DNA of 64,000 bases from Oscillospiraceae bacterium (GTDB lineage Bacteria > Bacillota > Clostridia > Oscillospirales > Oscillospiraceae): assembly GCA_910575695.1 (NCBI GenBank), contig CAJTGJ010000022.1, positions 1-64,000 on the forward strand. The letters run 5' to 3'. The notes beneath the pieces were generated by a model, which saw nothing but the letters and a program-made list of their open reading frames with translations, was not told the DNA's origin and made no database searches. Position numbers and translations under genes: made by a program. Shown piece by piece: positions 24,321 to 32,158 of the stretch; position 1 is the first letter of the stretch; the number at the start of each line of letters is the position of its first letter.

Positions 24321-25235
24321 ATGACGCTAACCCAACTAGAGAGCTTTCTGGTGCTGGCCCAGCGGCTGAGCTTTACCCAGGCCGCAGAAGATCTGTTCAT
24401 CTCCCAGCCCGCCCTGAGCCGCATGATCTCCGCCCTGGAGCAGGAGCTGGGTCTCCAGCTCTTTTACCGAAGCTCCCGCAATGTGTCCCTCACCCCGGCG
24501 GGACGGGCCTTCGCCCAGGAGTGCCCCCGGATCCTGGAAGCCTGCCGCGCCGGGGTGGACGCGGCCCAGCTGGCTCAGCGGGGCTTCCGGGGCCAGATCA
24601 CCGTGGGCATCCTGCGGGACACCTTTGACGCCAGCGCGGTGAAACTCCATCATCAGATGGCGGAAAAATACCCGCAGATCCACCTGTCTTTTCAGGAACT
24701 GAGCCATTCCGACCTGATCCGCTCCCTGATGGCCGGGGAGGTGGACGCCATCATCAACACCGGGGAGACCCTGCCTCCAGACGATGTGGAGTCCATCGTC
24801 CTGCACCGGGACAGGCAGTGCGCGGTGGTCCCGGCCCGCTCCCCCCTGGCCCGGATGCGCAGCCTGCGCATGGAGGACCTCAGAGAGGAAAATTTCGTCG
24901 TCATGTCCCGTACCTCCTCCCTGCCCGGATACGGGCTGGTGTGGAAGATGGCGGCGGACGCGGGCTTCATTCCCAAGGTGGCGGCGGAGGCCAACTATGT
25001 ACCCAGCCTGCTGATGATGGTGGCCTGCGGCATCGGCGTGAGCACGCTGACCGAAAATCTGGAGTATCTGTCCCAACGGATGGTGAGCTTTATCCCGCTG
25101 GTGGGGGTGCCGCTGTCCTGCCACGCCTTTTCCTGGCGCCGGGACAGCCAGAACCCCTCCCTGCCCTTTTTGCTGGATGTGGTCCGGAAAAATCTGGTCC
25201 AGGGCGGGAAACAGCCCGTCGGGACTGCTTATTGA
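24321..25235 (+). CDS. LysR-family transcriptional regulator, probable activator of the divergent flavonoid operon
   Basis: 304 residues, normal for the family. N-terminal winged helix (residues 1-60): LTQLESFLVLAQRLSFTQAAEDLFISQPALSRMI with the recognition helix, then LGLQLFYRSSRNVSLTPAG. The effector-binding domain begins at QITVGILRDTF (~residue 92) and has two alpha/beta lobes (DAIINTGE, GIGVSTLTE). The ATG at 24321 is the only one that fits the HTH start; its ribosome site (AAAGGACG) is weak. It is transcribed away from the reductase-isomerase operon across a shared 354-base region, the classic LysR arrangement, so a flavonoid or breakdown product is the likely co-inducer. Confidence 0.92.
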   Translation: MTLTQLESFLVLAQRLSFTQAAEDLFISQPALSRMISALEQELGLQLFYRSSRNVSLTPAGRAFAQECPRILEACRAGVDAAQLAQRGFRGQITVGILRDTFDASAVKLHHQMAEKYPQIHLSFQELSHSDLIRSLMAGEVDAIINTGETLPPDDVESIVLHRDRQCAVVPARSPLARMRSLRMEDLREENFVVMSRTSSLPGYGLVWKMAADAGFIPKVAAEANYVPSLLMMVACGIGVSTLTENLEYLSQRMVSFIPLVGVPLSCHAFSWRRDSQNPSLPFLLDVVRKNLVQGGKQPVGTAY

Positions 25236-25257
25236 ACCACCAATCGTATCAAAACAG

Positions 25258-25295
25258 GGAGCGTCCCGGGATGGCCTGGACGTTCCTTTCTTCTA
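25258..25295 (+). terminator. Terminator of the LysR gene
   Basis: GGAGCGTCC pairs with GGACGTTCC (one wobble pair) around an 11-base loop, followed by TTTCTTC, 23 bases after the stop. Confidence 0.65.
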
Positions 25296-25428
25296 TGAAT
25301 TAAAGCGGTCTTACACCAAAAAGTCTGAAAAAAATATGACACACTGGCAGATGCCCCCTTGGCAAATGTTCTCCTGTTCCCTCTACTGGAGGAAGAAAAA
25401 AGTTTTGCCCGAATTGGGGGAAAAGGGG

Positions 25429-25485
25429 TTGACAGGGCCAGTCTATTGTAGTAGACTTGCGTTACAGAGGTCGATAGCAATAGAC
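25429..25485 (+). promoter_or_regulatory. Promoter and BlaI-type operator
   Basis: TTGACA, 17-base spacer, TAGACT. The -10 hexamer is one arm of an inverted repeat AGTCTA-N6-TAGACT (25440-25457), and a further copy of the half site, CAATAGAC at 25478-25485, is the exact complement of GTCTATTG at 25441. Repressor binding here would block its own operon. Confidence 0.8.
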
Positions 25486-25506
25486 CCATGAAAGGAGGAC
25501 CAATAC

Positions 25507-25881
25507 ATGGACCATCCAAGACTGGCCGAGGGCGAGTACCGCTTCGCCTGCATCGTCTGGGAGCACGAGCCCCTTCCCTCCGGCAAGCTGGTGGAGCTGT
25601 CCCGGCAGGAGCTGGGCTGGAAAAAATCCACCACCTACACTGTGCTGAAAAAGCTGGCGGAAAAGGGCGTGCTGCGCAACGAAAACGCGGTGGTCACCGC
25701 CGCCGTCCCCAAGGAGGAGATCCTCCGGGAGGAGAGCCGCGCGGTGGTGGACCGCACCTTTGAAGGCTCCCTGCCCTCCTTCCTGGCCCACTTCATGGGG
25801 GGGAAAACCATTTCTGACGCCGAGGCCGACGAGCTGAAGGCCATCATTGACCGCTTCAGAGAGGGGGATCACCATGGTTGA
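25507..25881 (+). CDS. BlaI/MecI-family transcriptional repressor
   Basis: 124 residues. The winged-helix N-terminal domain reads LAEGEYRFACIVWEHEPL then GWKKSTTYTVLKKLAEKGVL, the DNA-reading helix and wing of BlaI proteins. The C-terminal ~50 residues form the dimerisation helices (LPSFLAHFMGGKTISDAEADELK). It has AAAGGAGG 8 bases before the start. It overlaps the downstream M56 peptidase gene by 8 bases; in such pairs the membrane peptidase senses a wall-active signal and the repressor is cleaved. No beta-lactamase gene is nearby, so the target may be this operon alone. Confidence 0.92.
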   Translation: MDHPRLAEGEYRFACIVWEHEPLPSGKLVELSRQELGWKKSTTYTVLKKLAEKGVLRNENAVVTAAVPKEEILREESRAVVDRTFEGSLPSFLAHFMGGKTISDAEADELKAIIDRFREGDHHG

Positions 25882-28120
25882 CCGCTTGAGCGCCCTGTTC
25901 CAATCGCTCGCCCCCCTGTGGGAGATGAGCGTCACCGCCGCTTATGCCTCCGCCATCGTCATGGTACTGCGCCTGCTGCTGAAAAAGCGGGCGCCCAGGC
26001 AGGTCCTGTGCCTGCTGTGGCTGGTGGTGTTCGCCCGGCTGCTGATCCCGGTGACGCTGGAGAGCCCGCTGTCCATTGTCCCAAGCGCCCTGCCGGGGCA
26101 GGAACAGCAGACCGTCCTTCCCAACACGCCCCAGGCCCCGGCGCGGGACAGCATTCAGGGACAGCCCAATGCCGGCACAGCCGACCCTGTCACAAATGAT
26201 CCCGCCGAGCCCTCCCTCGCCATACCCGGGAACGTCACCCCCGCCGCCCTCCCCGGCCAGCCGGAACAAACCGGCTCCCCCTGGCAGGCCGTCATCGCCG
26301 GAGTATGGCTGGCGGGCGCAATCGCCATGGGCGGATACGCTCTGTTCTCCTATCTCCGGCTCCGCCGCCGCCTGTTTGACGCCATCCGCGCCAGGGACGG
26401 CGCGTGGGAGCATCCCGACCTGGATTCCCCCTTTATCCTGGGCGTGTTCCGGCCCCGGATCTACCTCCCCGCCGGACTGGTGGGACAGCCGCGGCAGTTT
26501 ATCCTGTGCCATGAGCGGGCCCACCTGCGCCGCCTGGACCACATCGTCAAGCCGCTGTGCTGGGCTGCCCTGGCCCTCCACTGGTTCAATCCCCTGGTGT
26601 GGGCCTCCTTCATTCTCATGAGCCGGGACATCGAATCCGCCTGCGACGAGGCCGTGGTACGCCAGCTGGGCAGCGGCGTCAAAGCCGACTACTCCGCCAC
26701 CCTGCTGGCCCTGGCCACCGGGCGGCGGGCCCCCTCCCCCTGCCCTCTGGCCTTCGACGAGGGGGACGCCAAGGGCCGCATCAAGAACGTGCTGGGCTAC
26801 TGCCGTCCCGCCCTGTGGGTCATCGTAGTCAGCGTGACCGCGGCGGTGCTGGCGGCGGCGTGCCTGCTCACCGACCCGGTGGCGGCTGAGGCCCCCGACG
26901 GCAGCCCGGACGCCCCCGCCTCCCCAACCCCGGCGAATGTTCTGGCCGACACCCTGCTGGACCCATGGATGAAGGAGGTGCTGGACGGAGAGCGGAATTT
27001 CTCCACCACCTACGCCTTTGACAACAGCCGGACCTACAGCATCAACGACTTGAGATCGTTCTACTACGGGGACGGCCAGCTTCCGGACGAGCGGGTGGAG
27101 ATGGGCCGGCTGGCCATTGTGGACCTGGACCGGGACGGCATCAATGAAATGGTAATCTTCCCCGTGGGCGATAACGAGTATTTATACAGCGTTGTGGGCT
27201 ATCTGATCCTCCACCGCGTGGGGGACGAGGTCTACGGCTACGCCCCCGGCTGGCGCTCCTGTGAGTATATCAAGTCGGACGGGACCTTTACATGGAGCAG
27301 CGGCGCGGCGGACTGGGGCATCAGTTCCATGAGCTTCAATAGCGGCGAACTCGTCAACAACGACATCACCTGGTGCAGCTCCATCCAAGGCCCTGACGAG
27401 CTCTACTTTGTGGACGGCCTGAAGGCCAGCCGGGAAAAATTTGACGCGGCCTACGACGCCCACGCCGCCAAGCCCGAGCCTGTGTGGTACACCTACGCCG
27501 GCGGCGTACTGGACGTCTGGACGGACGACGCGGGGATGCGGACGCTGGACAAAACCATCCCCGAAACAGACTCCGGCGAGGCCGTGCTATGGCTGGATGA
27601 CGCGGAGCAGTTCTGGTTGGAGTGGAATGGCACAACCACCCTGCTAAACAGCTCGATTTCTTCGGAGCAGTTCAGCGATATTCTCTGTCGGGACTTCGAC
27701 GGCGACGGGGAAAACGAGGTAGTGCTGACCTACCAGATAAACGGCTTCCCCCAGCTGGAGCTGTACGAGTGGAACGGCGATACCCCCGTCCTTGCCGGCT
27801 CCTATGACACACAGCAGCTCCTGCTGCGGTTCAACCAGAGCAATGTGGCGGGCTACAACAAGGACACCCGAGGGCTTACCGTCACCTACTCCCACAACGA
27901 ACGCAGTTCGGACAGTGAGGACTACGACCGCCGCTATGTCACCGGCAGCGCACCCTCCCCGAAGGCTTCTTTGACCGCTATGAGCACATCCGGGACGGCT
28001 ACACCCACGCCTACGCCAACCAGTTCAGCCTGTTCCATCTTGTGGACGATGCGCAAATCCATAACGCCTTCAGTTTCGATTTCGACTTCTATCTGTCGGA
28101 CGAAACCATGCAGGAGCTGA
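25874..28120 (+). CDS. M56-family (BlaR1-like) membrane metallopeptidase, frameshifted near the 3' end
   Basis: Start at the ATG 25874, overlapping the BlaI gene. TM helices near residues 15-35 and 38-55, a long Pro/Thr-rich external linker (~65-135), another TM (~140-160), then the zinc protease motif HERAH in LCHERAHLRRLDH at about residue 215 with the distal Glu/Asp in SRDIESACDEAVV, and a last TM near residue 320. A ~400-residue external sensor domain follows, with Asp-rich strands such as IVDLDRDGINEMVI. At about 27950-27960 the frame slips, so the last ~50 residues to the stop at 28120 are read out of frame. The protease half is intact; sensing may be altered, or the slip may be an assembly error. 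Confidence 0.8.
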   Translation: MVDRLSALFQSLAPLWEMSVTAAYASAIVMVLRLLLKKRAPRQVLCLLWLVVFARLLIPVTLESPLSIVPSALPGQEQQTVLPNTPQAPARDSIQGQPNAGTADPVTNDPAEPSLAIPGNVTPAALPGQPEQTGSPWQAVIAGVWLAGAIAMGGYALFSYLRLRRRLFDAIRARDGAWEHPDLDSPFILGVFRPRIYLPAGLVGQPRQFILCHERAHLRRLDHIVKPLCWAALALHWFNPLVWASFILMSRDIESACDEAVVRQLGSGVKADYSATLLALATGRRAPSPCPLAFDEGDAKGRIKNVLGYCRPALWVIVVSVTAAVLAAACLLTDPVAAEAPDGSPDAPASPTPANVLADTLLDPWMKEVLDGERNFSTTYAFDNSRTYSINDLRSFYYGDGQLPDERVEMGRLAIVDLDRDGINEMVIFPVGDNEYLYSVVGYLILHRVGDEVYGYAPGWRSCEYIKSDGTFTWSSGAADWGISSMSFNSGELVNNDITWCSSIQGPDELYFVDGLKASREKFDAAYDAHAAKPEPVWYTYAGGVLDVWTDDAGMRTLDKTIPETDSGEAVLWLDDAEQFWLEWNGTTTLLNSSISSEQFSDILCRDFDGDGENEVVLTYQINGFPQLELYEWNGDTPVLAGSYDTQQLLLRFNQSNVAGYNKDTRGLTVTYSHNERSSDSEDYDRRYVTGSAPSPKASLTAMSTSGTATPTPTPTSSACSILWTMRKSITPSVSISTSICRTKPCRS

Positions 28121-28660
28121 CCTGTGTGGATACCCTGCTCAACAGCGATTACAGTTTCCACTACATGGCGGGCAAACCCGTAGGCAGCATCCATTTTACC
28201 TTGTCCTATGACGGGACGGGCTGGCGGGTGGAGGCGGCGGACGCGCTGGTGATGAGCCATCCGGACGTGCCCGATACTCCCTCTCCGGTCCAGCCTACGG
28301 CAGAAAGCTTGGCTGGAAGCCGCCCTGTTTGAAGGGGCCTATACCGCTTACTTCACCCAGGGAGAACGCGCCTCGTTTGAGGAGAGGCCCAGAGCTGCCC
28401 TGCCTCATGTTGAGATCTGCGGCACCCATGAAAAGGGCGCAATTCAATACTATGTGGGCAATTTGATGTATCACATACACTATTATGATGAAGAAACCAA
28501 TTCCTACGAGGACAATCCCGGAGCCATAGAGGCATATGAATCCGGCGTTTTTCTCGGGCTGGATGCCATCTGTTCCAAGCCTGGACTGAATGAGCTGTGG
28601 ACGGCAAATGAGCTGTGGACGGCATATCAGGAAGCTAACAAATCAAACAGGGCCCCGTCC
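27955..28660 (+). pseudogene. Displaced C-terminal coding sequence of the M56 gene (two frameshifts)
   Basis: After the slip near 27955 the protein continues in the -1 frame (LPEGFFDRYEHIRDGY, FSLFHLVDDAQIHN, then FTLSYDGTGWRVEA) to about 28305. Coding-like sequence then returns to the original frame (AWLEAALFEGAYTAYFTQGE, YHIHYYDEETNSYED) to about 28645. One missing base near 27955 and one extra A in gcagaaagc near 28305 would restore a single frame. No stop is seen before the terminator at 28652, and an 18-base tandem duplication (aatgagctgtggacggca) sits at the end. This is consistent with decay of the sensor tail. Confidence 0.6.
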
Positions 28661-28690
28661 AGCGTAAGCCGGGCGGGGCTTCCTTTTGGC
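28652..28690 (+). terminator. Terminator of the BlaI/M56 operon
   Basis: GCCCCGTCC pairs with GGGCGGGGC around a 10-base loop, followed by TTCCTTTTGG. Confidence 0.7.
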
Positions 28691-28696
28691 GGGACA

Positions 28697-28727
28697 GCAA
28701 AAAAGCTGCCGCAAAGCGGCAGCTTTC
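28697..28727 (-). terminator. Terminator of yceD-rpmF
   Basis: Minus strand AAAGCTGCCGC/GCGGCAGCTTT stem with a TTT loop, followed by TTTTTTGC; 17 bases after the rpmF stop. Confidence 0.9.
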
Positions 28728-28744
28728 TCAGGTCTTCGCAGGCA

Positions 28745-28930
28745 TTACTTCTCGGCGGAGGCAGTAACCTCACGGCCATTGTAGCTCATGCAGTTCTTGC
28801 ACACGCGGTGGGGCAGGGTCACAGTACCACACTTGGGGCAGGTGTTGACACTGGGAGCCTCCAGCTTCCACACGGAGCTGCGGCGCTTGTTGCGGCGCTG
28901 CTTGGATACCTTACTCTTTGGAACGGCCAT
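28745..28930 (-). CDS. rpmF: 50S ribosomal protein L32
   Basis: 61 residues, the normal size. It begins MAVPKSKVSKQRRNKRRS and has the zinc-binding pattern CPKCGTVTLPHRVCKNC (CxxC-x9-CxxC), marking the zinc-containing form of L32. It is a component of the large ribosomal subunit. AAGGAGG precedes the ATG. The gene follows yceD by 41 bases, the widely conserved yceD-rpmF order. Confidence 0.99.
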   Translation of the reverse strand: MAVPKSKVSKQRRNKRRSSVWKLEAPSVNTCPKCGTVTLPHRVCKNCMSYNGREVTASAEK

Positions 28931-28971
28931 TTTGACACCTCCTTATCGGTCAATGTCCGCGGACATACAGC

Positions 28972-29484
28972 TTACTGTTCGTCTTCCCTGTTCTCCAGGA
29001 GCTGGGCCAGCTTGGCCAGCCGGGGGTCGATTTCCTTTTTGCAGCGGCACAGTTCATGGTTCAGATCCGCGCCGCAGCCGGAGCAAAGGCCCCTGCAATC
29101 CTCAGAGCACAGGTTTTTCGTGTCCATCTCGAGGAGGAATACCTCCTGCATCAGCTCGTCCAGCTCCAGCTCGCCCTCCCCGTCGAGCAAAACGATGTCG
29201 CCACTGTCCTCGTTGGCCAGTTCAAAGGCCAGCAGTGTCTCGTAGTCCACCGTTTTTTCCTTTTGGAAGGGCTGGGCGCACCGGTCGCATACCAGCGACA
29301 GCACGGTGCTCAGCCGGACGTTCAGCAGCATGGCCCCAGCCATATTGCGCACCTTGCCCGTGATCCGGACGCCCTGGGCGAAGGGCCGCTGGCCGTTCCA
29401 CTCCGCATCGGAGATGCTCAGCTCATAATCAAACGGCAGAACCGCGCCGGGTTCCCGGGCTAAACGCTTCAAATTCAGCTTCAT
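28972..29484 (-). CDS. yceD: YceD family protein (DUF177), 23S rRNA accumulation factor
   Basis: 170 residues from the ATG at 29484 with GAGGTGG just upstream. Family features: N-terminal MKLNLKRLAREPG, the central beta region ending in the pair CDRCAQPF (about residue 85), then ELDELMQEVFLLEMDTKNLC and a second metal-like cluster DCRGLCSGCGADLN. YceD proteins are needed for normal 23S rRNA levels in the bacteria and chloroplasts studied. It is paired with rpmF under one consensus promoter. Confidence 0.95.
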   Translation of the reverse strand: MKLNLKRLAREPGAVLPFDYELSISDAEWNGQRPFAQGVRITGKVRNMAGAMLLNVRLSTVLSLVCDRCAQPFQKEKTVDYETLLAFELANEDSGDIVLLDGEGELELDELMQEVFLLEMDTKNLCSEDCRGLCSGCGADLNHELCRCKKEIDPRLAKLAQLLENREDEQ

Positions 29485-29513
29485 GATCCACCTCGCATAA
29501 TGGCACAAGTGAT

Positions 29514-29542
29514 ATTATACTAAATACCTTTCCACTTGTCAA
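29514..29542 (-). promoter_or_regulatory. Consensus promoter of yceD-rpmF
   Basis: Minus strand TTGACA, 17-base spacer, TATAAT; both hexamers perfect. Confidence 0.92.
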
Positions 29543-29573
29543 ATCATTTCTTCCATTATTTAAACATTTTTCG

Positions 29574-29605
29574 CAAAAAAACGCGGCCCCCGGGGCGGAG
29601 GCCGC
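29574..29605 (-). terminator. Terminator of the TIGR04086 gene
   Basis: Minus strand GCGGCC/GGCCGC stem flanking a GC-rich loop, followed by GTTTTTTTGC, just after the stop codon at 29613. Confidence 0.75.
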
Positions 29606-29612
29606 AGACACA

Positions 29613-30044
29613 TCATTTTTTCCGGGCGGAAACCCGCTTTTTTCCCGTTTTTCTGCCGCTGAGCAAACCCGCGGCAGCCCCGCCGCACAGACACCCGGCC
29701 AGCTCAATGAGCGCCTGGGGCCCCGGCTGGAAGCCGTCCCCCATCAGCAGGCCCACCGCCAGGATCAGCAGGCAGCAGACGATTCCCACCGCCAGCCCGG
29801 CGATCAGCCGCCGGGAGCTCCACCGGGAGCAGGCCAGCAGCCCCCCCGCCAGACCGCCCACCACACAGGCCGCCGCCGTCACCTGCGCGGCGGAATCCTC
29901 CTTTAGAATCCCGTTGGACACCGCCGCCGCCCCCAGCAGCAGCACCGTCAGCTCCACCCCAAGGGCCAGCAGACCCCCCAGCATCACCGCCGTCACCATC
30001 TGGACCGCACCGGAGCCCTGGGCCTGGGCCTCAGCCTTCCGCAT
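29613..30044 (-). CDS. TIGR04086-type small membrane protein
   Basis: 143 residues with four helices (about 20-40, 50-70, 80-105, 108-130) and a basic C-terminal tail GRKTGKKRVSARKK, matching the uncharacterised TIGR04086 family found next to yajC and tgt in clostridia. The ATG at 30044 was chosen because AAAAGGGG lies 8 bases upstream; a longer reading from 30101 has no site. That ribosome site is the 3' arm of a hairpin, so translation could be gated by RNA folding. Function unknown; position suggests membrane protein biogenesis. Confidence 0.75.
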   Translation of the reverse strand: MRKAEAQAQGSGAVQMVTAVMLGGLLALGVELTVLLLGAAAVSNGILKEDSAAQVTAAACVVGGLAGGLLACSRWSSRRLIAGLAVGIVCCLLILAVGLLMGDGFQPGPQALIELAGCLCGGAAAGLLSGRKTGKKRVSARKK

Positions 30045-30091
30045 AAAAAGCACCCCTTTTCCTATGGCTGGTATACCATATGCAAAAGGGG
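30045..30091 (-). terminator. Hairpin between yajC and the TIGR04086 gene: terminator that also hides a ribosome site
   Basis: On the minus strand GCACCCCTTTT pairs perfectly with AAAAGGGGTGC (11 pairs), followed by TTTTT, and then ATG of the next gene. The loop contains the palindrome TGGTATACCA. The 3' arm includes the AAAAGGGG ribosome site, so the structure can both end yajC transcripts and block translation of read-through transcripts. Confidence 0.75.
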
Positions 30092-30119
30092 TGCTTGTCA
30101 TTCCAGGGAAAACGCGGGG

Positions 30120-30488
30120 TTACTTGTCCTCTTTTTTATCCTTCTTATCCTTTTTGCCGGATTTCTCGGGCACGGCCTCCTCGGTGGCCTGGGTGCCCTT
30201 GCTGGAAACGGCCCACTTGGCAAACTCAATGCGCACCCGGTCGGCCCCGGTCTCCAGCACCAGGGACTTCTCCTTCACCGCGCAGATGGTGCCGATGATG
30301 CCGCCGATGGTGGTAATCTCGTCCCCCACCTTCAGACTGCTGCGCATTTCCTCGGCCTGCTTTTTCCGCTTGTTCTCCGGGCGGATCAGCAGGAAGTAGC
30401 ACACAGCAATCATGACCACGATCATGGCCAGCGATGGGAGCATCGTCCCGGTGCCGCCAGCACCCGCAGCCGCAGAAAGAATAAACAT
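30120..30488 (-). CDS. yajC: Preprotein translocase accessory subunit YajC
   Basis: 122 residues: a single N-terminal TM helix (MLPSLAMIVVMIAVCYFLLI, ~15-35) immediately followed by RPENKRKKQAEEMRSSLKVGDEITTIGG, the family hallmark. The C-terminal tail is highly charged (KSGKKDKKDKKEDK). YajC associates with SecDF to assist protein export. TTGGAGG precedes the start. Downstream of tgt in the transcription direction but with its own promoter; the tgt-yajC neighbourhood is conserved across many bacteria. Confidence 0.96.
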   Translation of the reverse strand: MFILSAAAGAGGTGTMLPSLAMIVVMIAVCYFLLIRPENKRKKQAEEMRSSLKVGDEITTIGGIIGTICAVKEKSLVLETGADRVRIEFAKWAVSSKGTQATEEAVPEKSGKKDKKDKKEDK

Positions 30489-30540
30489 GACTTTTCCTCC
30501 AATGTGTAAAAATGTTAGCTGTCACGTAGACAATAGAATG

Positions 30541-30569
30541 ATTATATCGGAAAGCCCCAGCAAAGACAA
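30541..30569 (-). promoter_or_regulatory. Promoter of yajC
   Basis: Minus strand TTGTCT, 17-base spacer, TATAAT, about 53 bases before the start. Confidence 0.75.
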
Positions 30570-30600
30570 GTCCTTTTTGAAAATAAATTTCAAAAACTTC

Positions 30601-31734
30601 TCACTCCGCCCGGCCCGCCAGCCGCTCCGAATACTCCGCCCGGAACGCGGCGAACTGCCCCCCGTCCAGGGCCTCCCGGATGCGCCGGGCCAGACTGTTG
30701 TAGAAATACAGGTTGTGCATCACCGCCAGCCGCATGGCCAGCATCTCCCCCGCCACAAACAGGTGGCGCAGATAGGCCCGGGAGAAATTCCGGCACACCG
30801 GGCAGTCACACCGGGGGTCGATGGGCCGCTCGTCCAGCTTGAACCGCTCGTTTTTGATGTTCAGCGACCCATCCCAGGTGAACAGCTTGCCGTGACGGGC
30901 ATTCCGGGCGGGCATCACACAGTCGAAGAAGTCCACCCCCCGGGCCACTGCCTCGATAATATTGGACGGCGTGCCCACTCCCATGAGATACCGGGGCTTG
31001 TCCGCAGGCATATGGGGCTCCACCGCCTCGATGATCCGGTACATCACCTCGGTGGGCTCCCCCACCGCCAGACCGCCGATGGCGTAGCCGCCGCAGGGGA
31101 TTTTCGCCGTCTCCCTCATGTGCCACACCCGCAGATCCTCATAGGTGGCCCCCTGGTTGATGCCGAACAGCACCTGCCCCGGATTCACGCAGTCCGGCAG
31201 GGCGTTCAGCCGCTCATGCTCCGCCGCGCACCGCTCCAGCCAGCGCAAGGTGCGCTCGCAGGACGCCTTGGCGTAGTCGTAGGGCGCGGGGTTTTCCACA
31301 CACTCGTCGAAGGCCATGGCCACGTCGCTGCCCAGGTTGGACTGGATGCGCATGGATTCCTCCGGCCCCATGAAAATGCGCTTGCCGTCGATGTGGGAGG
31401 AGAAGGCGACCCCCTCCTCGGTGATCTTCCGCAGATCCGCCAGGGAAAACACCTGGAACCCGCCGGAATCGGTGAGCATGGGGCCGTCCCACCCCATGAA
31501 CCGGTGAAGCCCGCCCATCTGCCGCACCACATCGTCGCCGGGGCGCAGATGCAGATGGTAGGTGTTGGACAGCTCGATCTGACAGCCGATCTCCTTCAGA
31601 TCAAAGGCGGACAGAGCGCCCTTGATGGCCCCCTGGGTGCCAACGTTCATAAATACCGGGGTCTGCACCGTGCCGTGGGGGCAGGTGAACTCCCCCCGCC
31701 GGGCCGCGCCCTCGGTTTTGATTACTCGAAACAT
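30601..31734 (-). CDS. tgt: tRNA-guanine transglycosylase (queuine tRNA-ribosyltransferase)
   Basis: 377 residues from the ATG at 31734 (GAGGGGG 5 bases upstream). It swaps guanine 34 of GUN-anticodon tRNAs for preQ1 in queuosine synthesis. Motifs seen: substrate pocket Asp in MLTDSGGFQVFS (about residue 91), GGLAVGEP, the catalytic nucleophile Asp in FDCVMPARNARHG, and the zinc site CDCPVCRNFSRAYLRHL. Full length. It lies 34 bases after the TfoX-C-like frame and probably shares its promoter. Confidence 0.98.
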   Translation of the reverse strand: MFRVIKTEGAARRGEFTCPHGTVQTPVFMNVGTQGAIKGALSAFDLKEIGCQIELSNTYHLHLRPGDDVVRQMGGLHRFMGWDGPMLTDSGGFQVFSLADLRKITEEGVAFSSHIDGKRIFMGPEESMRIQSNLGSDVAMAFDECVENPAPYDYAKASCERTLRWLERCAAEHERLNALPDCVNPGQVLFGINQGATYEDLRVWHMRETAKIPCGGYAIGGLAVGEPTEVMYRIIEAVEPHMPADKPRYLMGVGTPSNIIEAVARGVDFFDCVMPARNARHGKLFTWDGSLNIKNERFKLDERPIDPRCDCPVCRNFSRAYLRHLFVAGEMLAMRLAVMHNLYFYNSLARRIREALDGGQFAAFRAEYSERLAGRAE

Positions 31735-31768
31735 ACGTTCCCCCTCACAATTTCCGGCGCCATGCTTT

Positions 31769-32039
31769 TCATTCCGCCTTGCGCTTCGGGGACAGCAGGC
31801 TCTTTTTGACCCCCTCCACCGCCTCGGACAGCGCCTCAAGCTGGTGGAGGCAGGCAGTGTTGTCCACCTGGGCGCGTATGCGGAGAAATGCCCTCCTCTG
31901 CCCCCAGCTCACGGAACTGTTCCGGAGTGGTCACGCCGATTTTCTCCAGATTTTCCGCCAGCTTCCGGTCAATGTTGGGCAGGCCGGTCAATTTCTCTAT
32001 CGTATCCCTCTTGGCGCCGCAAGTGCTTCCGGCCCGCAA
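31769..32039 (-). pseudogene. TfoX C-terminal-domain (helix-hairpin-helix) protein, frameshifted
   Basis: A short protein starting at a TTG (32039) with AGGAG 11 bases upstream. The first ~45 residues match the TfoX C-terminal domain (LTGLPNIDRKLAENLEKIG, then TTPEQFRELGAEE), a helix-hairpin-helix module. At about 31890 the frame changes: removing one G from gaggaggg restores AFLRIRAQVDNTACLHQLEALSEAVEG, the expected end of the domain, to a stop at 31769. As written, the protein is truncated with an unrelated tail. A homopolymer sequencing error is possible. Such stand-alone domains occur in clostridia and have no assigned role. Confidence 0.7.
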
Positions 32040-32072
32040 AAGCCGGGGCGCTCCTATCGTTAACGCTTTCTC

Positions 32073-32101
32073 ATACTACCCCATTGTTCTCCAAAAGTCA
32101 A
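32073..32101 (-). promoter_or_regulatory. Promoter of the TfoX-C/tgt transcript
   Basis: Minus strand TTGACT, 17-base spacer, TAGTAT. Transcription would begin roughly 27 bases before the TTG at 32039, which supports that start. Confidence 0.75.
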
Positions 32102-32111
32102 CGGCCTTCTC

Positions 32112-32143
32112 AAAACAAAAGCGGAGGCGTCCTGCCCCCGCTT
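32112..32143 (-). terminator. Terminator of the HTH regulator gene
   Basis: Minus strand AAGCGGGGGC/GCCTCCGCTT (one wobble) with a 5-base loop, then TTGTTTTGAG. Confidence 0.75.
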
Positions 32144-32158
32144 CCCGTTCCGCTCCGC

